Shown here: in pieces, positions 1 through 4,428 of the stretch
Layout of the letters: each line of letters starts with the position of its first letter
Position numbering within the stretch: position 1 is the stretch's first letter
From: an uncultured Hyphomicrobiales bacterium
Lineage (GTDB): Bacteria; Pseudomonadota; Alphaproteobacteria; Rhizobiales; Xanthobacteraceae
NCBI GenBank assembly: GCA_903891395.1
Contig: CAITEM010000189.1
Coordinates: 1 to 5,163, forward strand
Reading direction: 5' to 3'
Length of the DNA: 5,163 nt
Translations under genes and position numbers: made by a program
The notes under the pieces: generated by a model
The model's input: only the letters and a program-made list of their open reading frames with translations
Database searches by the model: none
What the model was told of the DNA's origin: nothing

Positions 1-1330
1 AGCAAGTCAGGTCGAATTTTTCATTGGGAGAATGCACCCGGTCGTCATCGAGCGCGAAACCGACCAGCAGCGAATCCATGCCGAGCACGTTCTTGAAATC
101 GGCCACGATCGGGATCGAACCGCCGGCACCGACCGCCACCGCCTTCTTGCCCCACTCTTCGCCGAGCACGGTGCGCGCCTTGTTGAGCGCCGGATTGTCG
201 AACGACAATTGCAGGGCCGCCGCCAGGCCGAAATTACCGAATTCGACGGAACAGTCCGACGGCAGACGGGCCCTGACGAAGGCGCGAAAGCTGTCGCGGA
301 TCTTCTGCGGATCCTGCGTACCGACCAGGCGGAACGAGACCTTGGCCGAGGCCTCACCGGGGATCACGGTCTTGGCACCATCGCCGGTGTAGCCGCCGAT
401 GATGCCGTTGAGCTCGGCGGTGGGGCGCGTCGTGACCAGTTCGATCAGCATCCGCCCTTTCTCGCCGGACGGAATCTTCAGGCCGATCGGTCCGAGGAAC
501 TTCTCCGGCGTCAGATCGAGCGCCTTGAGATCGGCCTTGATGTCGTCCGGGAGTTCCGCGACGCCGTCATAGAAGCCGGGAATGGTGACGCGGCCGTCGT
601 CGTCCCACATGGCACCGAGAATTTTCGCCAGCAGCCGGATCGGGTTCTGCGCCGCGCCGCCGAATACGCCGGAATGCAGATCGCGGTCGGCGCAGGTGAT
701 CTTGACATCCTCATAGACCAGCCCGCGCAGCGAAGTGGTGACCGCCGGCGTCTTCTGATCCCACATGGCCGTGTCACATACCAAAGCCAGGTCGAGTTTG
801 AACTCCTCGGCGTTGTCGCGCACGAATTTGAACAGGCTCTTGGAGCCGCACTCCTCCTCGCCCTCGATCATCATGGTAATCGGCAGCGGCAGTTTGCCGG
901 TGACCGCCTTGAAGGCGCGGCAAGCCTCGATAAAGGTCATCGCTTGGCCTTTGTCGTCGCAGGCGCCGCGCGCGACAATGATCTTGCGGCCGTCGGGCAG
1001 CGTCTCGATGCGCGGTTCGAACGGCGGCGTTTTCCAGAGATTGAGCGGATCGACCGGTTGCACGTCGTAGTGGCCGTAAAACAGCACGCGCGGGCCCGAA
1101 ACCCCGTTGGATTTGCCGACGACGACCGGATGGCCCTCGGTCGGGCGGACGCTGGCGTCGAAACCGATCGATTTCAGGTCGGCGGCGACGTGTTCGGCGG
1201 CTTCCCGGCACTGCGGCGCGAAAGCCGGATCGGTCGACACCGAGGCAATGCGGAGCAGCGCGAACAGCCGATCAACACTTTGGTCGATATCGTCATCAAT
1301 GCGCTTCAGCACGGCGTCGAGTGCGCTCAT
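1..1330 (-). CDS. M20-family metallo-dipeptidase (CNDP/DUG1-like), C-terminus cut by window edge
   Basis: This is a probable cytosolic di-zinc dipeptidase or aminoacyl-peptide hydrolase. The frame reads from ATG 1330 to the left edge with no stop, giving 443 residues; the family is usually about 460-470, so only a short tail is missing. The N-terminal half of the catalytic domain has GHYDVQP at residues 86-92 (metal His87, catalytic-helper Asp89). It continues with RGACDDKG at 121-128 (bridging Asp125), EGEEECGS at 156-163 (general base Glu159, metal Glu160) and VCDT (Asp186). The lid/dimerisation domain begins around SLRG (200-203) with DLHSGVFGG near 217-225. The catalytic domain resumes with GAGGSIPIV, and HSPNEKF supplies the last metal ligand, His433. 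All expected metal and catalytic positions are present, so it looks active. The start is supported by AAGGAG six bases upstream. There is no signal peptide. It is divergent from the DUF2267-like gene. Substrate specificity cannot be read from sequence; related M20 deacylases (ArgE/DapE types) are less likely given the motif wording. Confidence 0.93.
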   Translation of the reverse strand, partial: MSALDAVLKRIDDDIDQSVDRLFALLRIASVSTDPAFAPQCREAAEHVAADLKSIGFDASVRPTEGHPVVVGKSNGVSGPRVLFYGHYDVQPVDPLNLWKTPPFEPRIETLPDGRKIIVARGACDDKGQAMTFIEACRAFKAVTGKLPLPITMMIEGEEECGSKSLFKFVRDNAEEFKLDLALVCDTAMWDQKTPAVTTSLRGLVYEDVKITCADRDLHSGVFGGAAQNPIRLLAKILGAMWDDDGRVTIPGFYDGVAELPDDIKADLKALDLTPEKFLGPIGLKIPSGEKGRMLIELVTTRPTAELNGIIGGYTGDGAKTVIPGEASAKVSFRLVGTQDPQKIRDSFRAFVRARLPSDCSVEFGNFGLAAALQLSFDNPALNKARTVLGEEWGKKAVAVGAGGSIPIVADFKNVLGMDSLLVGFALDDDRVHSPNEKFDLTC

Positions 1331-1336
1331 CACAGG

Positions 1337-1342
1337 CTCCTT
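1337..1342 (-). promoter_or_regulatory. Ribosome binding site of the M20 dipeptidase
   Basis: Read on the minus strand, the sequence is AAGGAG, followed by six bases and then the ATG at 1330-1328. It is the strongest Shine-Dalgarno match near this gene and fixes the start codon. Confidence 0.8.
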
Positions 1343-1533
1343 ATTGGTCGTACCCACGCTAGCAACCACACTCCGGCGTGAAAAGCCGTGTCCGCGTGAA
1401 GCAGACCTGCTTTGGAACGGCGCAGTTCCGGTTTTGCTTTATAAAACGGTAAGTTTCCGCCTGCTCTCTTTGCCCCCGGCTTTAAATTTTGTTGATCGTA
1501 AGTCTAAACGCCGCTCGCATTCGCGCGCGACAA

Positions 1534-1575
1534 CGGCGGCGCACCATATTTGTGATCCGCCGCCGCCCGCATTTT
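1534..1575. other. GC-rich 8-bp inverted repeat followed by a short T run
   Basis: CGGCGGCG (1534-1541) is the exact reverse complement of CGCCGCCG (1558-1565), with a 16-base AT-richer loop. Six bases later comes TTTT at 1572-1575 on the plus strand. The shape resembles a factor-independent terminator, but no plus-strand gene precedes it. It may be a protein-binding site, the end of an unannotated small RNA, or chance in GC-rich DNA. Confidence 0.35.
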
Positions 1576-1643
1576 ACTTGACTTGCACGTGGCGCGATGG
1601 AAGCGCGCGACTAAGTGCGGAGCGACAAGAATGCGCAACGCGC

Positions 1644-1672
1644 TTGTCATCTCCGTCGACGGCGTTCAATAT
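1644..1672 (+). promoter_or_regulatory. Possible sigma-70 promoter for the DUF2267-like gene
   Basis: TTGTCA at 1644-1649 is separated by 17 bases from CAATAT at 1667-1672, and the overlapping TATAAA (1670-1675) makes this an AT-rich spot. It lies about 40 bases upstream of ATG 1714. The -35 overlaps the 3' arm of the GACAAG/CTTGTC inverted repeat at 1624-1648, so the repeat could act as an operator. The match is modest, and alphaproteobacterial promoters are poorly conserved. Confidence 0.3.
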
Positions 1673-1713
1673 AAATCGCATGAACCCGCCGGCAGTGCGG
1701 GGCCGAGGGGAAT

Positions 1714-2076
1714 ATGGAAGAATTGATTGGACGTCTCGTTGCCAATGTCGGCGTCGACAAAGCTGCCGCGGAAAAGTCCGTCGGCATCATCCTGGACTTC
1801 CTGCGCAAGGAAGGCCCCCCGGACAAGGTGCAAGCTCTCATCGACAAGCTTCCCGGCGCGGAAGCCCTGATCGCGCAGCAGGCAGACGCCGGCGGCGGCA
1901 TGTTCAGCATGGGCGGCCTGATGGGCGCCGGCACCAAGATGATGGGCGCCGGCCTGAGCATGGGTCAGGTGCAAGGCGTCACCAAGGAAGTCATCGCCTT
2001 CGCCCGCGAAAAGGCCGGCGAAGACACTGTCGGCGAAATTGTCGGCTCCATTCCCGGATTAAGTCAGTTCGTTTGA
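1714..2076 (+). CDS. Small DUF2267-like protein with a Gly/Met-rich segment
   Basis: This is a 120-residue soluble protein with no signal peptide or membrane span. Residues 1-56 look helical and amphipathic: a first helix with EELIGRLVANVGV, a second through AEKSVGIILDFLRKEG, then VQALIDKLPGAEALI. Residues 59-84 form a flexible Gly/Met-rich stretch with six Met (63, 66, 70, 76, 77, 83). A C-terminal helical part (85-120) contains VTKEVIAFAREKAGED and ends in a GSIPGLSQFV tail. The 'VGVD..AAEKSVG.ILDFL..EGP' pattern recalls proteins labelled DUF2267 in alphaproteobacteria; DUF2780-type proteins are an alternative. No biochemical role is known to me and none is claimed. GAGGGG (1705-1710) lies just upstream as a Shine-Dalgarno site, slightly close to the ATG. 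The gene reads toward the DUF4332 gene across the hairpin repeats, so the two may share a transcript. Confidence 0.85.
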   Translation: MEELIGRLVANVGVDKAAAEKSVGIILDFLRKEGPPDKVQALIDKLPGAEALIAQQADAGGGMFSMGGLMGAGTKMMGAGLSMGQVQGVTKEVIAFAREKAGEDTVGEIVGSIPGLSQFV

Positions 2077-2083
2077 ACCAGAC

Positions 2084-2158
2084 GTGCGGTTTCGCACACC
2101 AAGATTGCGTGCGGTTTCGTATAGCCAGATAAAGCGCGGTTTCGCGCGCCAAGATTAG
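2084..2158 (+). repeat. Three tandem 25-bp repeats, each a 5-bp hairpin with GTTT loop
   Basis: The units are 2084-2108, 2109-2133 and 2134-2158, exactly 25 bases apart. Each begins G(T/C)GCGGTTTCG and ends with a variant of CCA(A)GATT. In unit 1 GTGCG pairs with CGCAC; in unit 3 GCGCG pairs with CGCGC, where both partners of the second pair have changed. In unit 2 GTGCG faces CGTAT, which still pairs in plus-strand RNA through two G-U wobbles but not in the complementary RNA. A partial CCAGAC lies just before unit 1, directly after the stop of the DUF2267-like gene. There is no T run, so this is not an ordinary terminator. A role in mRNA stability or in adjusting downstream DUF4332 expression is inference. 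Confidence 0.8.
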
Positions 2159-2167
2159 AAGCACATT

Positions 2168-2173
2168 AGGAGA
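2168..2173 (+). promoter_or_regulatory. Ribosome binding site of the DUF4332 gene
   Basis: AGGAGA lies about six bases before ATG 2179, a strong Shine-Dalgarno match. It begins only nine bases after the last 25-bp repeat, so the third hairpin is close to the ribosome footprint. Confidence 0.8.
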
Positions 2174-2178
2174 CCTGG

Positions 2179-2586
2179 ATGTCCTATCCCATCACCGATA
2201 TCGGGGGAATCGATGGCGATGTCGCCAAAAACCTGAAGTCGGCGGGTATCCGGTCGACCACAAAGCTGCTTGAGACCGCGCGCACCGTAAAAGGCCGCAA
2301 ACTCCTCTCCGAAAAAACCGGCCTGCCGGAAAAACAATTGCTGTGCTGGGCCAATATGGCCGACCGCATGCGCATCAAGGGCATCAGCAAGGAATACGCC
2401 GAACTGTTGCAGGCCGCCGGCGTCAATACTGTGAAAGAACTCCGCTATCGCAGCCCGGCCAATCTCGTCAAAGCGATGGCCGAAGCCAACGTCACACGCA
2501 AAATGGTCCGCCTGCTGCCCTCCGAAAAGGTGGTGAGCCGCTGGATCGAGCATGCCCAGCAACTCGATCTCAAGATCAAGTATTGA
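2179..2586 (+). CDS. DUF4332 protein with two helix-hairpin-helix-like modules
   Basis: This 135-residue soluble protein resembles the DUF4332 family, whose members carry helix-hairpin-helix (HhH) type folds. Two related modules are visible: residues 5-31 (DIGGID...LKSAGIRSTTKLLE) and 63-88 (RIKGIS...LLQAAGVNTVKELR), about 58 residues apart. Both show GI, then a helix, then AG(I/V)xxT and a leucine-rich helix. After the first module comes a basic helix (RTVKGRKLLSEKTGL, 35-49) and LLCWANMADRMR; the C-terminal third is basic (TRKMVRLLPSEKVVSRWIEHA). HhH modules commonly contact the DNA or RNA backbone, so nucleic-acid binding is plausible but unproven here. The start is set by the AGGAGA site. 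The gene lies 102 bases after the DUF2267-like gene and 61 bases before the preferred folP start. Confidence 0.9.
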   Translation: MSYPITDIGGIDGDVAKNLKSAGIRSTTKLLETARTVKGRKLLSEKTGLPEKQLLCWANMADRMRIKGISKEYAELLQAAGVNTVKELRYRSPANLVKAMAEANVTRKMVRLLPSEKVVSRWIEHAQQLDLKIKY

Positions 2587-2605
2587 TCGGCGTCCTACCC
2601 TCTAC

Positions 2606-2623
2606 CGCTGCTTGACAGCGTTT
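2606..2623 (+). terminator. Weak hairpin between the DUF4332 gene and folP
   Basis: CGCTG (2606-2610) pairs with CAGCG (2616-2620) around a CTTGA loop and is followed by TTT. The stem is only five pairs and the T run is short, so termination would be partial at best. The same bases contain TTGACA (2612-2617), an exact sigma-70 -35 consensus, but no good -10 is seen 16-18 bases downstream. The site could be a folP promoter element, an attenuating hairpin, or neither. Confidence 0.3.
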
Positions 2624-2647
2624 CCGGGACCGCGCAAAGCCACCGCC

Positions 2648-3511
2648 ATGGCGCTCGCCCGCACCATCGCAACATCCAATGGAGCCGCCACAACGGCGCC
2701 GGACGCGCTAAGCGCGCTGTTTGCGCTTGGCCGGCCGCTGGTCATGGGCATTCTCAACGTCACGCCGGACTCGTTCTCCGACGGCGGCCGCTTCGTCGAT
2801 CCGGCCGTCGCGATCGCCCGCGCCGCGGAGATGACGCAGCAGGGCGCCGACATTCTCGACATCGGCGCGGAGTCGACACGGCCCTATGGCGGCTCAAAGC
2901 CGGTCGGCGGCGACGAGGAACTGGCGCGGCTCATGCCGGTCCTCCCCGAGATCGTCAAACTCGGCGTGCCGGTCTCCATCGACACCGTGAAGTCATCGGT
3001 CGCCCGCTGGGCACTCGACCACGGCGCCGCCATCGCCAACGACGTCTGGGGCCTGCAGCGCGCCCCGGACATGGCGCCGCTGATCGCCGAACGCGGCGTG
3101 CCGGTGATCGTGATGCACAACCGCGACAGCGCCGACCCCAGCATCGATATCGTCGCCGACGTCATCGCGTTTTTCTCACGCTCGCTGGAGATCGCCGAGC
3201 GTGCAGGCATCGCGCGGGAGAAGATCGTGCTCGACCCGGGCATCGGCTTCGGCAAAACGCCGGAACAGAGCCTCACGTGTCTTGCTCGGCTCAGCGAGTT
3301 CAAACGTTTTGACCTTCCTTTGCTCGTCGGCGCCTCGCGCAAGCGCTTCATCAATACAGTGACGCCGTCGGCGCCGGACGAGCGCATCGGTGGTTCCATC
3401 GCCAGCCACCTCTTGGCGGTCGCGAGCGGGGCTGCCATCATCCGCGCGCACGACGTCAAGGAAACGGTACAGGCGCTGCGGGTGTCCGCGGCTATCGAGG
3501 CGGCACGATGA
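2648..3511 (+). CDS. folP: Dihydropteroate synthase
   Basis: It condenses 6-hydroxymethyl-7,8-dihydropterin pyrophosphate with p-aminobenzoate to form 7,8-dihydropteroate in cytosolic folate synthesis; it is the sulfonamide target. From ATG 2648 the protein is 287 residues, normal for this TIM-barrel enzyme. Signature motifs in order are MGILNVTPDSFSDGG (33-47, Asn37 for Mg-pyrophosphate and loop 1), GADILDIGAESTRP (66-79, loop 2), VSIDT (109-113), NDVWG (131-135) and VLDPGIGFGK (194-203). These are followed by GASRKRF (228-234, pterin/pABA-binding Lys232) and RAHDV (266-270). All key residues are present. The frame is open back to ATG 2552, which would add 32 residues unlike the family and overlap the DUF4332 gene, so 2648 is preferred; no strong Shine-Dalgarno is seen there. 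Its stop overlaps the folB start as ATGA. Confidence 0.97.
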   Translation: MALARTIATSNGAATTAPDALSALFALGRPLVMGILNVTPDSFSDGGRFVDPAVAIARAAEMTQQGADILDIGAESTRPYGGSKPVGGDEELARLMPVLPEIVKLGVPVSIDTVKSSVARWALDHGAAIANDVWGLQRAPDMAPLIAERGVPVIVMHNRDSADPSIDIVADVIAFFSRSLEIAERAGIAREKIVLDPGIGFGKTPEQSLTCLARLSEFKRFDLPLLVGASRKRFINTVTPSAPDERIGGSIASHLLAVASGAAIIRAHDVKETVQALRVSAAIEAAR

Positions 3512-3876
3512 CCGATCGCATCTTCATCAAGGGTCTATCGCTACACGCCTATCACGGCGTCCTGGCCTATGAGAGCAAAGTCGGCCAAAGTTTTTCGATC
3601 GATCTCGAATTGGAAATCGATCTGTCGGAGGCCGCGCGCTCGGACAAGGTCGTGGACACGGTGTCTTACGACAAGGTCGCCGGATGCGCGACCAGGGCGT
3701 TTTGCGCCAAGCCCTACAAGCTGATCGAAGCCGCCGCGGGCAGCGTAGCGAACGCGGTGCTGGCGGAATTCCCCCGCGTGCAGTCGATCGCCGTGACCAT
3801 CCACAAGCCACATGCGCCGATCGCCGCCATCTTCACTGACGTCGGCGTGACGCTGACGCGCAAGCGCATCCCATGA
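3508..3876 (+). CDS. folB: Dihydroneopterin aldolase
   Basis: It converts 7,8-dihydroneopterin to 6-hydroxymethyl-7,8-dihydropterin and glycolaldehyde, and can epimerise the substrate. The 122-residue length is typical. Family motifs are LHAYHGVLAYES (12-23, with Glu22 near the active site), VGQSF (25-29), DTVSYDKV (50-57, Tyr54), KLIEAAA (71-77, substrate-binding Glu74) and HKPHAPI (99-105, catalytic Lys100). The enzyme normally assembles as a tetramer or octamer in the cytosol. Its ATG overlaps the folP stop by four bases (ATGA) and its own TGA overlaps the folK ATG in the same way, which implies translational coupling within one mRNA. FolX/FolB-like epimerases are a less likely alternative given the neighbours. 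Confidence 0.96.
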   Translation: MTDRIFIKGLSLHAYHGVLAYESKVGQSFSIDLELEIDLSEAARSDKVVDTVSYDKVAGCATRAFCAKPYKLIEAAAGSVANAVLAEFPRVQSIAVTIHKPHAPIAAIFTDVGVTLTRKRIP

Positions 3877-4364
3877 CCGAGGCGTTGCTCGCGCTCGGCG
3901 GCAATGTCGGCAACAGCCGCGCCATCCTCGACCGCGCCGTGACTCTGTTGCTGGAGCGCGGCGACATCGTGCTGAAGGCGCGCTCGGCCGACTACCTGAC
4001 GCCACCCTGGGGCTTCAAATACCAGGCACCCTTCATCAATCTGGCCCTCGTCGTGGAGACGGCGCTATCGCCGCGCGACCTGCTGACGCGCTGCCAGGCG
4101 GTCGAACTCCAACTCGGCCGTGACCGCGCGCACGAGAAGCGCTGGGGGCCACGCACCGCCGACGTGGACATCATTGCCTTTGGCGATCTCAAGATTGACG
4201 AACTCGGCCTGACACTGCCGCACCCTCGGTTGTTCGAGCGGGCTTTCGTGCTGCGCCCGCTGGCGGAGATCGCGCCGGATAGGCTCATTGACGGCAAAAA
4301 GGTGCGGGACGCCCTCGCCGAGGTCGATACCGCCGGGATCAAGCGGCTGCCGCCTCAACCGTAA
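3873..4364 (+). CDS. folK: 2-amino-4-hydroxy-6-hydroxymethyldihydropteridine pyrophosphokinase (HPPK)
   Basis: It transfers pyrophosphate from ATP to 6-hydroxymethyl-7,8-dihydropterin, supplying the FolP substrate. The 163-residue length is usual. Motifs are LALGGNVGN at 6-14 and TPPWG with PFINLAL (43-47, 53-59), where the conserved Asn56 contacts the pterin. The core follows: VELQLGRDR...KRWGPRTADVDII (77-101), in which Arg83, Arg90/Arg94 and the Mg ligands Asp97 and Asp99 can be read. LTLPHPRLFERAFVLRPLAEI (113-133) completes the HPPK signature. It is the last gene of the folP-folB-folK unit and starts inside the folB stop (ATGA at 3873-3876). No terminator is evident between its TAA and the mutA start, so some read-through is possible. 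Confidence 0.97.
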   Translation: MTEALLALGGNVGNSRAILDRAVTLLLERGDIVLKARSADYLTPPWGFKYQAPFINLALVVETALSPRDLLTRCQAVELQLGRDRAHEKRWGPRTADVDIIAFGDLKIDELGLTLPHPRLFERAFVLRPLAEIAPDRLIDGKKVRDALAEVDTAGIKRLPPQP

Positions 4365-4370
4365 GGGGCA

Positions 4371-4393
4371 TGCAATTTGCTTCGCAGTGCAAT
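4371..4393. promoter_or_regulatory. TGCAAT direct repeat, possible operator in front of mutA
   Basis: TGCAAT occurs at 4371-4376 and 4388-4393, seventeen bases apart. Between them lie GCAATTTGC-like symmetry (4372-4380) and TGC-TTC-GCA (4378-4386). The site sits 36 bases before the mutA ATG in a 64-base gap. Regulators of short-chain acyl-CoA metabolism of the ScfR family (such as PccR) are reported to bind TTTGCAAA-type half-sites; the resemblance here is partial. No clear -35/-10 pair was found. Confidence 0.25.
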
Positions 4394-4428
4394 AGCGCCA
4401 CCGGCCTGAACGTGCCATTTTCGAGCCA

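Larger units (their letters stand above)
1343..1713. other. Divergent intergenic region without a supported gene
   Basis: About 370 bases separate the dipeptidase RBS from the DUF2267-like gene. No credible protein is seen: the open frames crossing it are tails of shadow frames. It is locally more AT-rich than its flanks around 1431-1505, as expected for a promoter zone. It contains inverted repeats at 1399-1412 (AAGCA/TGCTT), 1414-1429 (GGAAC/GTTCC), 1534-1565 (CGGCGGCG/CGCCGCCG) and 1624-1648 (GACAAG/CTTGTC). A TATAAA on the minus strand (1443-1438) could be a -10 for the dipeptidase, but I see no matching -35. No tRNA or other known RNA fold was recognised. Confidence 0.6.

Noticed and set aside
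32..1381. A 449-codon open frame on the plus strand
   Set aside because: It lies antisense to the M20 dipeptidase, whose metal and catalytic motifs are all intact. The translated product is Arg/Asp/Gly-rich with no family resemblance, a common effect in GC-rich genomes.
1343..1713. tRNA or riboswitch in the long intergenic region
   Set aside because: I could not find a cloverleaf, a TPsiC-like segment, or any conserved riboswitch core. The visible structures are simple inverted repeats.
1107..2132. A 341-codon open frame on the plus strand
   Set aside because: It spans the dipeptidase antisense strand, the intergenic region and an out-of-frame reading of the DUF2267-like gene, and its product is Arg/Ser-rich low-complexity sequence.
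2084..2158. CRISPR array
   Set aside because: The 25-bp periodicity includes the whole unit with no unique spacers, there are only three copies, and there are no cas genes. A tandem hairpin repeat explains it better.
2084..2158. Factor-independent terminator of the DUF2267-like gene
   Set aside because: The stems are only five pairs and none is followed by a T run.
2552..2647. Longer folP start at ATG 2552
   Set aside because: It would overlap the DUF4332 gene by 35 bases and add 32 residues not typical of dihydropteroate synthases. ATG 2648 gives a normal length.
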